Assembly: GCF_001263335.1 (NCBI RefSeq)
Contig: NZ_LGVW01000011.1
Location: forward strand, 1-64,000
DNA from: Dichelobacter nodosus
GTDB lineage: Bacteria > Pseudomonadota > Gammaproteobacteria > Cardiobacteriales > Cardiobacteriaceae
Length of the DNA stretch: 64,000 bases
Reading direction: 5' to 3'
The position numbers were made by a program, and so were the translations under genes. The first letter of the stretch is position 1. Each line of letters starts with the position of its first letter. The notes beneath the pieces were generated by a model that worked only from the letters and a program-made list of their open reading frames with translations, did not search any database and had not been told where the DNA came from. Below are positions 9,279-18,969 of this stretch, one piece after another.

Positions 9279-9964
9279 ATCATTCTCCAATCATTATTGC
9301 TTTGGATTTTCCTCAAAAAGAACCAGCGCTTACTTGCGCTAAACAACTTTCGCCGCAGCACTGTCGTTTAAAAATTGGCAGCGAACTTTTTACACGTGAA
9401 GGCGCGCCGTTAATTGCGCAATTGCGAGAATTGGGTTTTGAGATTTTTCTTGATTTGAAATTTCACGATATTCCAAACACGGTTGCCGCTGCGGTGCGCG
9501 TTGCGGCAGATTTGGGCGTTTGGATGGTTAATGTACACGCAAGCGGCGGACTTGCCATGATGCAAGCAGCAAAAGAAGCCGCTACCGCCGCCAAACAAGC
9601 GCCTTTGCTAACGGCGGTTACGGTGCTGACGAGTTTTGATGATGCAGCTTTGGGCAGCGTTGGCGTTGACGATCTTATGGAATCGCAGGTTCGGCGTTTA
9701 GCGCGATTGGCGTTTACCGCGGGTTTAGATGGTGTGGTGTGTTCGGCAGCAGAAGTGCCCGTAATTAAAAAAAGTACCGCGCCCCAGTTTTTAACCGTCA
9801 CGCCCGGAATTCGTCCCCAACAGAGTGCACATGATGATCAAAAACGCGTATTTACACCTAAGGAAGCGCTGGCTCAAGGAAGCGATTATTTAGTGATCGG
9901 ACGACCGATTACGCGCGCCGCCGATCCTGCGCAAGCATTAAATGCCATCATGGCAACATTATGA
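9275..9964 (+). CDS. pyrF: Orotidine 5'-phosphate decarboxylase
   Basis: PyrF catalyses the last step of UMP synthesis. The 229-residue product has the TIM-barrel signatures IIALDFP, LKIGSELFT, the catalytic EIFLDLKFHDIPNTV (Asp-x-Lys-x-x-Asp) and VTPGIRPQ. The ATG at 9275 overlaps the lapB stop as ATGA. The longer frame from 9179 only reads through lapB. The next gene, pssA, starts 10 bases after the stop. Confidence 0.97.
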   Translation: MNHSPIIIALDFPQKEPALTCAKQLSPQHCRLKIGSELFTREGAPLIAQLRELGFEIFLDLKFHDIPNTVAAAVRVAADLGVWMVNVHASGGLAMMQAAKEAATAAKQAPLLTAVTVLTSFDDAALGSVGVDDLMESQVRRLARLAFTAGLDGVVCSAAEVPVIKKSTAPQFLTVTPGIRPQQSAHDDQKRVFTPKEALAQGSDYLVIGRPITRAADPAQALNAIMATL

Positions 9965-9973
9965 GGAAAAATC

Positions 9974-10711
9974 ATGCAAGAACATAAATTAGCCTATTTG
10001 CTCCCCAATTCTTTTACCACCGCCTCTTTATTTTGCGGTTTTTACTCCATTTTGGCGGCGACCAACGGCAATTTTCGTAAAGCTGCCGTTTTGATATTTG
10101 CTGCCATGATTTTTGACGGCTGCGATGGTCGGGTGGCGCGTTTAACTAAAACGGAAAGCGAATTTGGTATTCAATACGATTCATTATCGGATTTAGTATC
10201 ATTCGGCGTTGCGCCGGCGATGGTGATGTATCAATGGTCGTTACATTTGATGGCAGAAATTTCCATGGTGCCCACGCGGTTAGGTTGGATGACGGCTTTT
10301 ATTTATACTGCTTGCACCGCGCTGCGTTTGGGACGTTTTAATGTTCAAGTTGGCAGCATCGATAAAGCGTATTTTATTGGTTTACCGAGTCCATCGGCAG
10401 CAGCGGTTATTGCTGGTTATGTTTGGGTGGGCAGTAGTTACGGTTGGCAGCCCAAACAATTCGCTTTAATTTCAGGAATGTTGCTGCTTTTTTGCGGACT
10501 GGCGATGGTTTCTAACATTCGTTATTTCAGCGGTAAAAGTATCAATTGGGAAGCGATGAAACCTTTCCATATTTCCGTTTTGCCGGCGTTGGTTTTGGGG
10601 TTGATTTGGTTAGAGCCCGCCATTGTTTTATTTACGATTTTCCTTTTATACGGTTTACACGGTCCGGTTTTATTATTGTGGCGCATGTACCAACAGCGTC
10701 ATCATGAATAA
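9974..10711 (+). CDS. pssA: CDP-diacylglycerol-serine O-phosphatidyltransferase (phosphatidylserine synthase)
   Basis: This enzyme makes phosphatidylserine, the precursor of phosphatidylethanolamine, in the inner membrane. The 245-residue product has the CDP-alcohol phosphotransferase motif with its spaced residues: DG, then AR, then a later Gly and two Asp in IQYDSLSDLVSFG. Several transmembrane helices follow, of the membrane-embedded type (as in Bacillus) rather than the soluble E. coli PssA. It ends overlapping the next gene by eight bases. Confidence 0.92.
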   Translation: MQEHKLAYLLPNSFTTASLFCGFYSILAATNGNFRKAAVLIFAAMIFDGCDGRVARLTKTESEFGIQYDSLSDLVSFGVAPAMVMYQWSLHLMAEISMVPTRLGWMTAFIYTACTALRLGRFNVQVGSIDKAYFIGLPSPSAAAVIAGYVWVGSSYGWQPKQFALISGMLLLFCGLAMVSNIRYFSGKSINWEAMKPFHISVLPALVLGLIWLEPAIVLFTIFLLYGLHGPVLLLWRMYQQRHHE

Positions 10712-11384
10712 CGTATTAATTCCGACTGCCGCGCAAAAAACCGCGTGGCAATTATTGGGTTATCGGCGCTGGATTGAACGCAAAACGGTGCGGATCGCTG
10801 CTCAAAGCGCGCGCCGTGAACAATCATCATTGCAAACGACTGCCGCCATTTTGCGGCAAAGTTTTGCGGCAGAACAAACACCGAAAAACGTTTCTAAAAT
10901 AGAATTGCCGTCCAGTCAAACCATTACCGAAAACCCTCAAACTACCACCACCGCCAGCGTTTTTCATGCGGCAAATGGGGCGTTATATGCCGTGCCGTCG
11001 ATGACGGTATTGGCTGCTAACGATAGTCATTTTTTGTGGATTTTACCGACATTATGGTGGCAAAACGCTCGTTGGCGTCTTTTTGCTGATGCTTTGGAAA
11101 TGCAATTGTGGCAACAGGCATTAAGCGTTTGCGGTTTGCAAAAAGAAGCGGCGGCTTTTAGTGATTTTGATACGTTAACGTTACCAAAACCGCAGCCGAT
11201 GGCGATTCCAGAATTTGCTGAACGGAAAAAATTGTGGATCGGCACGCGGGAATATTGGCAAAAAATCGTCTCTACGGCGGCAGCCACGGATATTTATTGT
11301 CCGCATCCGGCAATTTTATTGCGTAAACCGGAGCAAAAGTATCAATTGTGGCAGACTTTTATTCACTTATCACATTGTGGTTAA
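10704..11384 (+). CDS. Probable divergent DNA polymerase III psi subunit (HolD-like)
   Basis: The 226-residue product is not obviously assignable, but its plan resembles HolD. The N-terminal WQLLGYRRWIERK recalls the conserved psi N terminus. A low-complexity Thr/Ser/Gln linker follows (about 40-90), then a domain with MTVLAAND. The C-terminal CPHPAILLRKPEQKYQLW has the same spacing of Pro, Leu-Arg, Pro and Leu-Trp-Gln as the end of E. coli psi. HolD would join chi to the clamp-loader tau/gamma subunits. It overlaps pssA by eight bases and ends one base before the next gene. The alternative is an unrelated Cardiobacteriales protein; the assignment is inference. Confidence 0.5.
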   Translation: MNNVLIPTAAQKTAWQLLGYRRWIERKTVRIAAQSARREQSSLQTTAAILRQSFAAEQTPKNVSKIELPSSQTITENPQTTTTASVFHAANGALYAVPSMTVLAANDSHFLWILPTLWWQNARWRLFADALEMQLWQQALSVCGLQKEAAAFSDFDTLTLPKPQPMAIPEFAERKKLWIGTREYWQKIVSTAAATDIYCPHPAILLRKPEQKYQLWQTFIHLSHCG

Positions 11385-11385
11385 A

Positions 11386-12054
11386 ATGCGTAATTATTTC
11401 ATTTTATTTAGTTTATTTTTAATAAACGGTTTTGTTTTTGCCACTGAACCTATGTGGATTATCGATCGCGTTCCGGTTTCTATTAGCGATGCGCCGAATA
11501 TTCACGCGCGTTTTGTTGGCACTGTTCCGGCTGGGGAAAGCGTTACGTGGCTGGAAAACAGTAATGATGGACGTTATGCACGCATTAAATATGAACAATT
11601 AGAAGGCTGGATTTATGCGCGTTATTTAACGAGAACGCCGAGCGTATTAAGCCAATATCCGCATTTAAACAATGCATTAAAAGAAGCGCAGGCGGAAAAT
11701 GTGCGTTTGAGTACGGCGCAGGAAAATAAAGAAGACGGTCTTCAAGAATTACAAGAACAGTTGCGCATCGCCAAAGCCCAATTAGAACAAGTCAGCGGCG
11801 AGTACGCTGCTTTACAACGCGCGTCGGCAAACGTGGTTGCTATCGATCAACAAAACCGCCGTTTACAAGCGCAATTAGTGGCGCTGGAGCAAAAAAATCT
11901 CCATTTAACGCACAGCAATATCCGCTTAAGCGAGTCTGATGCCCATCGGCAACTTATCAGCGGCGGATTATTGGTGATCGGTGGTTTTCTTTTACATTGG
12001 TTTTCGCGCGTTTTCTTTTTCCACGGACGGCGGAGTAGCATTCATGATTTGTGA
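11386..12054 (+). CDS. TIGR04211/YgiM-like SH3-domain membrane protein
   Basis: The 222-residue product has a signal peptide (cleavage near FVFATEP) and a bacterial SH3 domain (about 22-90, with WIIDRVPVSISDAPN, AGESVTWLE and GWIYARYL). A coiled coil follows (about 100-190, rich in Gln/Glu/Leu), then a single C-terminal membrane helix and a basic tail. This is the arrangement of E. coli YgiM, an inner-membrane protein facing the periplasm whose role is not settled. The ATG at 11386 follows the previous stop by one base. The longer frame from 11215 would run inside the preceding gene. Confidence 0.82.
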   Translation: MRNYFILFSLFLINGFVFATEPMWIIDRVPVSISDAPNIHARFVGTVPAGESVTWLENSNDGRYARIKYEQLEGWIYARYLTRTPSVLSQYPHLNNALKEAQAENVRLSTAQENKEDGLQELQEQLRIAKAQLEQVSGEYAALQRASANVVAIDQQNRRLQAQLVALEQKNLHLTHSNIRLSESDAHRQLISGGLLVIGGFLLHWFSRVFFFHGRRSSIHDL

Positions 12055-12093
12055 TATGATTGCCGCGTTTTTTTTCGCGATAGGTTGATGCCG

Positions 12094-12876
12094 ATGGCTT
12101 TGGTTCACCCTCAAATAAATCCCAATATTTTTGAAATCGGTCCCATTCATGCCACATGGTATGGATTGATGTATGTCATTGGTTTTATGCTCGGTTATTG
12201 GTTGGGCAAACGACGCAGCCAAAAAACGCCGAACTGGAACGCTGCCATGCTCGATGATTTGCTGACATATTTAATGATTGCCGTGATTTTAGGCGGTCGC
12301 GTGGGCTATGTTTTGTTTTACGGCATGAGCTATTGGGCGCAAGATTGGCTTTATCCTTTGAAAATTTATCAAGGCGGCATGTCGTTTCACGGCGGATTAT
12401 TGGGCGTAGTGTTTGCTTGTTTTCTTTTTGCGCGCAAATACCACATGAAAACGTTGACGGTTGGCGATTTTGTGGCGCCGCTGTTTCCGTTAGGGCTTTT
12501 TTTCGGCAGATTGGGCAATTTTATTAACGGCGAATTGTGGGGACGGGTAACAGATGTTCCGTGGGCAATGATTTTTCCGCACGCGCCCGATTATTTGCCG
12601 CGGCACCCAACGCAATTATATGAAGCGGCGTTAGAAGGGTTGGTTTTATTTATCGTACTTTATTGTTATGCGCGAAAACCGCGACCGCGTGGACGCGTGG
12701 TTGGCGTTTTTTTGTTGGGTTACGGTATCGCGCGTTTTATCGTTGAATTTTGGCGGCAGCCCGATGCGCATTTGGGTTTTATTGGATTTCATTGGTTAAC
12801 GATGGGGCAAGCGTTATGCATTCCAATGATTGTAATTGGTATTGGATTATGTTTGCGCCCAGTTAAAGCGCAATGA
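12094..12876 (+). CDS. lgt: Prolipoprotein diacylglyceryl transferase
   Basis: Lgt attaches diacylglycerol to the lipobox Cys of prelipoproteins in the inner membrane, the first step for lipoproteins such as those at 1331 and 16135. The 260-residue product has about seven transmembrane helices, the catalytic H-G-G-L segment in [11 protein letters not shown], and the Lgt signature [22 protein letters not shown] follows, as expected. Three starts are possible (TTG 12085, ATG 12088, ATG 12094). I use 12094 because AGG at 12082-12084 is then about nine bases upstream. lgt-thyA is the order seen in E. coli. Confidence 0.95.
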   Translation: MALVHPQINPNIFEIGPIHATWYGLMYVIGFMLGYWLGKRRSQKTPNWNAAMLDDLLTYLMIAVILGGRVGYVLFYGMSYWAQDWLYPLKIYQGGMSFHGGLLGVVFACFLFARKYHMKTLTVGDFVAPLFPLGLFFGRLGNFINGELWGRVTDVPWAMIFPHAPDYLPRHPTQLYEAALEGLVLFIVLYCYARKPRPRGRVVGVFLLGYGIARFIVEFWRQPDAHLGFIGFHWLTMGQALCIPMIVIGIGLCLRPVKAQ

Positions 12877-12883
12877 GGGCAAC

Positions 12884-13660
12884 ATGCAAACTTATTTAAC
12901 TTTATTGGAAACACTTTTAACAACGGGCGTTGATAAATCCGATCGCACTGGCGTTGGCACGCGCTCATTATTTGGTTATCAAATGCGTTTTGATTTAGCG
13001 GCAGGTTTTCCTTTGTTAACGACCAAAAAAATGCATTTTAAATCCATTGTTTACGAATTATTATGGTTTTTATCCGGCAATACCAATATCGCTTATCTTA
13101 ATCAAAACGGCGTCAGTATTTGGGACGAATGGGCGGATAAAAACGGCGATTTAGGGCCAATTTACGGCAAACAATGGCGAAATTGGGCAGGGCGCGATCA
13201 AATTCATCAGGTTTTAACCAGTTTAAAAACCAATCCCGATTCGCGGCGCATGCTCGTTTCCAGTTGGAATGTGGCGCAATTGGAAGAAATGGCGCTGCCG
13301 CCGTGTCACGTTTTATTTCAGTTTTACGTTGCGAATGGGCGTTTATCTTGTCAGCTTTATCAACGTTCGGCAGATGTTTTTTTGGGCGTGCCGTTTAATA
13401 TTGCCAGTTATGCTTTGTTAACGATGATGATGGCGCAGCAAGCGGATTTGGAATTAGGCGATTTTGTTTGGACGGGCGGCGATGTGCATTTATATCGCAA
13501 CCATTTTGCGCAAGCGCAAGAGCAATTAAAACGCCAACCGTATCCGTTGCCCAAAATGCATATTAAGCGCGCAAAAAGCATTGATGATTATGTTTTTGAA
13601 GACTTTTTGCTCGTAGATTATCGCTGCCATGCCGCGATTAAAGCGCCGGTTGCTGTTTAA
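12884..13660 (+). CDS. thyA: Thymidylate synthase
   Basis: ThyA converts dUMP to dTMP using methylene-tetrahydrofolate. The 258-residue product has [12 protein letters not shown] near the start, the catalytic Cys in [12 protein letters not shown], and the substrate-binding [20 protein letters not shown] and GDVHLYRNH. The length is close to the E. coli enzyme (264). The ATG at 12884 follows the lgt stop by seven bases with GAGGG upstream. The ATG-initiated frame of the next gene overlaps its end, but that gene most likely starts later. Confidence 0.97.
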   Translation: MQTYLTLLETLLTTGVDKSDRTGVGTRSLFGYQMRFDLAAGFPLLTTKKMHFKSIVYELLWFLSGNTNIAYLNQNGVSIWDEWADKNGDLGPIYGKQWRNWAGRDQIHQVLTSLKTNPDSRRMLVSSWNVAQLEEMALPPCHVLFQFYVANGRLSCQLYQRSADVFLGVPFNIASYALLTMMMAQQADLELGDFVWTGGDVHLYRNHFAQAQEQLKRQPYPLPKMHIKRAKSIDDYVFEDFLLVDYRCHAAIKAPVAV

Positions 13661-13676
13661 ATTTTGGAGCGTTTTT

Positions 13677-16052
13677 GTGCTTAAAATTTTAAGAAATTTC
13701 TTTTATTTATTAATCGCTTTAGGCGTTTTCGGCATCGCAATTGCTGCTTTATACGCATTCAAGCTGGAAAAACAATATCATCTTGACGACCAAAACCTAG
13801 ATGGCGCGTTGTGGTCAATGCCGGCGCGGGTCTTTGCGCGTCCTTTAGAGATTTTCGTCGGTAAAGCAATGACGCCGGAATATTTGGTGCAGGAATTGAC
13901 GTTATTGGAATATCAAAAAACCAAAAACCCCATCAAACCGGAGCAATATTATCATCAGGGCGATACCGTGATTTATTATGCACCTGAATTTCATTTTTGG
14001 GATCAAGCACGCGCACCGCGCAAAATTCAAATTACTTTCGCCGACGGTAGAATCAGTAAAGTAGAAAATTTAACCAGTTTAGAGCAAGTCGCCATTGAGC
14101 GTTTAAATCCCATTCGCATTGCCAATATTTTCCCGCAACGCAAAGAAGACCGCATTTTAGTCAAACGCGAAGATGTGCCGGAAGTATTAATTGATGCCTT
14201 AATTGCAGTTGAGGATCGTAATTTTTATCACCATTTTGGTATCGATATGCGCGGCATTATGCGTTCGATTTACGTCACCTTTATCTTGAAAACCGATCAA
14301 CAAGGCGCCAGTACGCTGACGCAACAATTCATTAAAAATCATTATTTAACCAATGAACGAAAAATATCGCGCAAAATCAAAGAAATGTTAATGGCGATCG
14401 TTTTGGAACGTCATGTAGGTAAAAAAGCGATTTTGGAAGGTTATCTCAATGAAATTTATTTGGGACAAGACGGGCAGCGCGCCATTCACGGCTTTGGTTT
14501 GGCGAGTGAATTTTTCTTTAATAAAAAACCGCACGAATTAAAACTTCATGAAATTGCGTTGCTGGTTGCTTTAGTGCGCGAACCGGGCAATGCCGATCCC
14601 AGACGTCACCCTGAATATGCTTTAAAACGGCGCGATTTGGTATTAAATGTGATGGCAGAGCAACGATTAATCAGTCAAAAAGAAGCTCGTTTAGCAAGTC
14701 AATTGCCGCTTGATGTTGTTGCTCACGAAATTACCAGCGATCGCATTCGTTTTCCGGCGTTTGTGGATTTGGTTTATCAACAGTTATCCCAGCAATACAG
14801 CAAAGCGGATTTAACCTCTCAAGGATTAAATATTTACACCACTTTAGATCCGCAAATTCAAATTTCAACACAAAAAGCCGTTGAAAATCAGTTGCCTAAA
14901 TTAGAACGCAGCAAAGGATTAAAAAAAGGATTTTTGCAAGGCGCCGCCGTGGTTGTTGATATTGGCAGCGGTTCGATTCGCGCATTGGTTGGTTCGCGCG
15001 TGGCTGGTGAACAAGGATTTAATCGCGCGATTTCTGCCAGCCGGCAAGTTGGTTCTTTAATTAAACCCGCCGTTTATTTAAGCGCGCTGGAATATCCTAC
15101 TTTATATACTTTATCGACTTTGGTTGATGATAGTCCTTTGAATTACACGCGCGGCAAAAGCACTTGGTCGCCGAAAAACTATAATCGGCGCACACGCGGA
15201 AAAGTATTGTTCATCGATGCTTTGGTTTATTCCTACAATATTCCTACGGCGCGCATTGCGCTGGATTTAGGCATTGATGACGTGGTGAGTACTTTGCGGC
15301 GCTTGGGCGCGTGGTCGGAAATGAAACCGTATCCTTCGCTGGCGTTGGGCGCGGTGCAAATGACGCCTTTGGAAGTAACGCAAATTTATGAAACCATTGC
15401 CAACGGCGGCATTTTTCAACCATTGCGCGCGGTCAGTGAAATCACCACTCAAGAAGGGGAAGTAGTTGATCGTTTTGATATGAAAACCGTCCGCGCGATC
15501 GAACCTACACCGCATTATTTATTGGTTTATGCGATGCAGGAAATCCCTCGCCGTGGCACGGCTCGGCGCATTTACAATCAAGAAAATTTTGACAGTCATT
15601 ATAATTTTGCCGGTAAAACGGGCACCACGGACGATTACCGCGATAGTTGGTTTGCAGGTTTTTCTGGAAATTATTTAACGGTTGCGTGGGTGGGTAACGA
15701 TCAAAATCAATCAACGCGTTTGGCAGGCGGCAGCGGTGGATTGCCGTTGTGGATTGATATCATGAAGCAACTTTCTCATTATCCGCTAGATGTGCCGCAG
15801 CCAGAAGGCATTGTTACCGTTAACGTTAGTAAATCAACGGGATTGCAACCGGGCGCTCAATGCGCGGAAGCAACGATTTCTTTACCTTTCATTTCGGGCT
15901 CGGAACCCAGATTTGGAAAGAGCTGTTATGCACCCGTGGAAGAGTCCATTTATGACGATTCAGATTGGTTTGCGCCACCGCCGGTTGATAGCACGCCACC
16001 TGCTTTTGATGCCCAGCCGAACTGGTTTAACAACGATGCCAATTTCAATTAG
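13677..16052 (+). CDS. mrcB: Bifunctional penicillin-binding protein 1B
   Basis: PBP1b polymerises glycan strands and cross-links peptides at the periplasmic side of the inner membrane. The 791-residue product has a short cytoplasmic end, one membrane helix (about 8-28) and a UB2H-like segment. The GT51 transglycosylase domain contains EDRNFYHHFGID, GASTLTQQFIKN and EIYLGQDGQRAIHG, and the transpeptidase has the active-site SRQVGSLIKPAVYL, SYN and KTGTTDDYRDSW. I place the start at the GTG at 13677, with GGAG eight bases upstream, rather than at the ATG at 13629 inside thyA. The gene for a probable activating lipoprotein follows directly. Confidence 0.95.
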   Translation: MLKILRNFFYLLIALGVFGIAIAALYAFKLEKQYHLDDQNLDGALWSMPARVFARPLEIFVGKAMTPEYLVQELTLLEYQKTKNPIKPEQYYHQGDTVIYYAPEFHFWDQARAPRKIQITFADGRISKVENLTSLEQVAIERLNPIRIANIFPQRKEDRILVKREDVPEVLIDALIAVEDRNFYHHFGIDMRGIMRSIYVTFILKTDQQGASTLTQQFIKNHYLTNERKISRKIKEMLMAIVLERHVGKKAILEGYLNEIYLGQDGQRAIHGFGLASEFFFNKKPHELKLHEIALLVALVREPGNADPRRHPEYALKRRDLVLNVMAEQRLISQKEARLASQLPLDVVAHEITSDRIRFPAFVDLVYQQLSQQYSKADLTSQGLNIYTTLDPQIQISTQKAVENQLPKLERSKGLKKGFLQGAAVVVDIGSGSIRALVGSRVAGEQGFNRAISASRQVGSLIKPAVYLSALEYPTLYTLSTLVDDSPLNYTRGKSTWSPKNYNRRTRGKVLFIDALVYSYNIPTARIALDLGIDDVVSTLRRLGAWSEMKPYPSLALGAVQMTPLEVTQIYETIANGGIFQPLRAVSEITTQEGEVVDRFDMKTVRAIEPTPHYLLVYAMQEIPRRGTARRIYNQENFDSHYNFAGKTGTTDDYRDSWFAGFSGNYLTVAWVGNDQNQSTRLAGGSGGLPLWIDIMKQLSHYPLDVPQPEGIVTVNVSKSTGLQPGAQCAEATISLPFISGSEPRFGKSCYAPVEESIYDDSDWFAPPPVDSTPPAFDAQPNWFNNDANFN

Positions 16053-16079
16053 AATTAGCAGCGTTTTTATCAATAAAAT

Positions 16080-16105
16080 AAAGATGTCACGAAGCAACGT
16101 CTTTT
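16080..16105 (+). terminator. Possible weak terminator after mrcB
   Basis: An 8-base stem (with one G-U pair in RNA) and a 9-base loop lies between mrcB and the next lipoprotein gene, its right arm ending in a short T run. It may be an attenuator rather than a full stop, because the next gene starts only 30 bases on and the two probably work together. Confidence 0.4.
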
Positions 16106-16134
16106 AATAAAATTAATAAACTAAGGGTGAATTT

Positions 16135-17022
16135 ATGAAAAAAATGATTTTTCCAGCGTTGGCGTGCTTAATGGGATTAAATGCGTGTACGGGCATGATG
16201 TATGGCAATCAAGTAGCGCCGGTGACCAGTCAAAATATGTATTATGAAAAACCGGTTGCGGTGGCGGGCAATAAAAAAATGTTTACACCAGCACCAACAC
16301 CCGCACCGCGTTATCCCGCGCCACAACCCATTCAATTAAATCAACCGCAAATCAATCAACCACAACCTGCACCAGTTAGACCGCCCGTTACCGTTAATAC
16401 GCGTCCGGCGCAATATCAAACAAAACCGCCGGTAGTGGTCGCGCCGGAAGATGGTTGGTCAATTCGCCCAAGCAACGAAGCGCCGCAATCTGCGTCCAAT
16501 TCCGCCGTTGTTGATACGCCTAAAGAACAATCCATGGAGCCAGCTGCGGATCAATCAGTTGCCGCTGCGCCCGTCAACGATAAAAAAAATGAACCCAAAC
16601 CCATTCGTCCTAACGTTAATTCCGAAGAAACCGCGCGCGAAACTGCCAGCGCCACCGAACAACAAACCGCGGCATTAACACCAGCAGCGAAAAAACCGGC
16701 AAAAGGCAATTCTTCCGTTAATTCCTTGCTTAAACAAGCTTCTTCTGCTTTAGGAAAAGGTGATTTAGATGGCGCCGTTGCTTATTTACAAGATGCGCAA
16801 CGTTTGGATAGTTCTAATCCAAAAATTTTGTACGACATTGCCAATATTCGTTATCACCAAGGAAAATATAACGAAGCAGAATCCGCAGCCAGTCGCGTGG
16901 TGCGCGTGGGTGCCAGCGATGCCATGATGAAAAAAGCGTGGTCTTTAATTGCTAATTCGCGTAAAGCTTTGGGCGACAATCAAGGCGCGATTACGGCTGC
17001 CGAACGCGCGGCGTCATTCTAA
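16135..17022 (+). CDS. lpoP: TPR outer-membrane lipoprotein, probable PBP1b activator LpoP
   Basis: The 295-residue product has a lipoprotein signal ending in the lipobox LNAC followed by Thr. A long Pro/Gln/Ala-rich linker (about 45-105) and an acidic/Ala-rich stretch follow. The C-terminal tetratricopeptide region (about 195-295) includes ALGKGDLDGAVAYLQDAQRL and YDIANIRYHQGKYNEAE. In Pseudomonas, LpoP is a TPR lipoprotein encoded next to the PBP1b gene and needed for PBP1b activity. Position just after mrcB and the same architecture make this the best reading. A flexible Pro-rich linker fits a protein reaching from the outer membrane through the peptidoglycan. A generic TPR lipoprotein is the alternative. 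Confidence 0.65.
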   Translation: MKKMIFPALACLMGLNACTGMMYGNQVAPVTSQNMYYEKPVAVAGNKKMFTPAPTPAPRYPAPQPIQLNQPQINQPQPAPVRPPVTVNTRPAQYQTKPPVVVAPEDGWSIRPSNEAPQSASNSAVVDTPKEQSMEPAADQSVAAAPVNDKKNEPKPIRPNVNSEETARETASATEQQTAALTPAAKKPAKGNSSVNSLLKQASSALGKGDLDGAVAYLQDAQRLDSSNPKILYDIANIRYHQGKYNEAESAASRVVRVGASDAMMKKAWSLIANSRKALGDNQGAITAAERAASF

Positions 17023-17031
17023 ATTATTCTT

Positions 17032-18969
17032 GTGCCCACATTAGATTCTTTCTTTTCAGAGCAAGGTGCGCTGTCTTCAGCATTAAAAGGCTATCAAGTA
17101 CGAAAAGAACAAGTGCATCTTGCTGAAACGATCGCGCGCCAAATTGAGCGTAAAAGCGTTTTATGCGCAGAAGCCGGAACGGGCATCGGCAAAACGTTTG
17201 CTTATTTGTTTCCGTTATTATTGAGCGCAAAAAAGGCGTTAATTTCCACGGCGACAAAAACGTTGCAAGAGCAAATTTTTTATCACGATATTCCGTTCGT
17301 GCAAAAAATATTGGGCAACTCGCGCAAAATCGCTTTATTGAAAGGGCGGCGCAATTATCTTTGTTATGAACGTTATGAGCATTTAGCCCATAAACCGCCG
17401 CAAAATGCGCAAGAGCAAAAATATCGTCAATTGATTGATGATTTTGCCGTGCGCAGCAAAGATGGCGATTTGGCACAACTTGATATTCCCGAAAATCACG
17501 ACATTTTGCGCGCGGTCAGTTGCACGGCGGAACAATGTTTAAACGCTGATTGCCCATTTTTTGCACAATGTTTTGTACAAAAAGCGCGGCAGAAAGCTAA
17601 AGATGCCGATTTAATCGTGGTGAATCATTATTTATTGCTGGCGGATCTCGTATTAAAAAATGATGGTTTTGCCGAAATTTTGCCGGAAATTGAAACGTTT
17701 ATCATCGATGAAGCACATCATTTACCGACGATTACGCGGCATTTTTCGGGCATAACGTTATCGCAGCGGCAATGCCATCTTTGGTTAAAAGAATTTGATG
17801 AGGCGGTGATTGAACACGCGCCCGATGCGTTAACTTTGCGCCATGCGATCAAAACCGCACAAAATGTTATGCAGCAATTTCCCAGCAGTTTGCAAATATA
17901 TGACGAGCGCATTTTAGAAATGCCGGATTTGCAGGCGCATCATGATTTTTGGGAAATCATTGCCGCGTGGCAGCAAGCATTGATGAAACTATTATCAGCG
18001 TTACAACCGCAATTGCCGCGCGCGGCAGTTTTGCATACTTTTGAACGGCGCCTTGAAACGGCTTTAAACAGTTTGGACGAATTTTTAGCGCTTAAAGATG
18101 CCAACGAATCATCGCCCGAAACGCCAGAAGCAAAATGGGTGGAAGTGCGCGCGCAGCATTTAGTATTAAATCGTGTGCCAGTTAATGCCGCATTGCAATT
18201 CGGAACATGGATTGAACGCAGCGATGCGGCATGGTGTTTTTTATCGGCGACGTTAACCATTAATCAAAGTTTTACGCATTTTTGCCACGAACTGGGTTTA
18301 AACGCGTCGGTGGAAACTTTATATTGCGCCAGTCCTTTTGATTATCCTAAGCAAGCGCTGATGTATCAGCCGACGCAATTGCCCAATCCCAACCACCCGC
18401 AATATACCGAATCATTTATTGCAGCCGTTTTGCCGATTTTGCGGCGCAGTCAAGGGCGTTCTTTTTTATTATTTACCAGTTACCGCGCATTAAAAATTGC
18501 AGAAAAATTGTTGGCAAATGAGGAATTTGCACTTTTTGTGCAAGGCAGCGCGCCCAAAACGAAATTATTAGCCGATTTTTGTCAAACACCGAATGCGTTA
18601 TTGCTGGCAACCGCGAGTTTTTGGGAAGGTGTTGATGTGCGCGGCAAACAATTAGTATGCGTAATGATCGATAAATTGCCTTTTGCGGCGCCTGATGATC
18701 CCGTCAGCAGAGAACGGCATCGTTTGCTGGAAGAGCAAGGTTTGTCGCCTTTTATGTACGATACTTTGCCGCAGGCGGTGATCAGTTTGAAGCAGGGCGT
18801 GGGGCGTTTAATTCGCGATCAAAAAGATTATGGTGTTTTAGTGATTGGCGATCCGCGGTTGCGGCAGAAAAGTTATGGAAAAATATTTTTGGAGAGTTTG
18901 CCGCGCATGACGCGCACGTCTAAACTCGATATTGTCTACCGATTTTTTAACTATCATGAACATTCCTGA
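17032..18969 (+). CDS. yoaA: ATP-dependent DNA helicase, YoaA/DinG family
   Basis: YoaA is an XPD-like Fe-S superfamily 2 helicase; in E. coli it works with HolC (chi) in repair of stalled replication forks. The 645-residue product has Walker A AEAGTGIGKTFAYL at about residue 47 and a four-Cys Fe-S cluster region (CTAEQCLNADCPFFAQC, about 165-181). It also has DEAHHLP, LLATASFWEGVDVRG and a motif VI QGVGRLIRD. The start is a GTG at 17032 without a clear Shine-Dalgarno. The pairing with tsaB directly downstream is the same as in E. coli. Confidence 0.9.
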   Translation: MPTLDSFFSEQGALSSALKGYQVRKEQVHLAETIARQIERKSVLCAEAGTGIGKTFAYLFPLLLSAKKALISTATKTLQEQIFYHDIPFVQKILGNSRKIALLKGRRNYLCYERYEHLAHKPPQNAQEQKYRQLIDDFAVRSKDGDLAQLDIPENHDILRAVSCTAEQCLNADCPFFAQCFVQKARQKAKDADLIVVNHYLLLADLVLKNDGFAEILPEIETFIIDEAHHLPTITRHFSGITLSQRQCHLWLKEFDEAVIEHAPDALTLRHAIKTAQNVMQQFPSSLQIYDERILEMPDLQAHHDFWEIIAAWQQALMKLLSALQPQLPRAAVLHTFERRLETALNSLDEFLALKDANESSPETPEAKWVEVRAQHLVLNRVPVNAALQFGTWIERSDAAWCFLSATLTINQSFTHFCHELGLNASVETLYCASPFDYPKQALMYQPTQLPNPNHPQYTESFIAAVLPILRRSQGRSFLLFTSYRALKIAEKLLANEEFALFVQGSAPKTKLLADFCQTPNALLLATASFWEGVDVRGKQLVCVMIDKLPFAAPDDPVSRERHRLLEEQGLSPFMYDTLPQAVISLKQGVGRLIRDQKDYGVLVIGDPRLRQKSYGKIFLESLPRMTRTSKLDIVYRFFNYHEHS

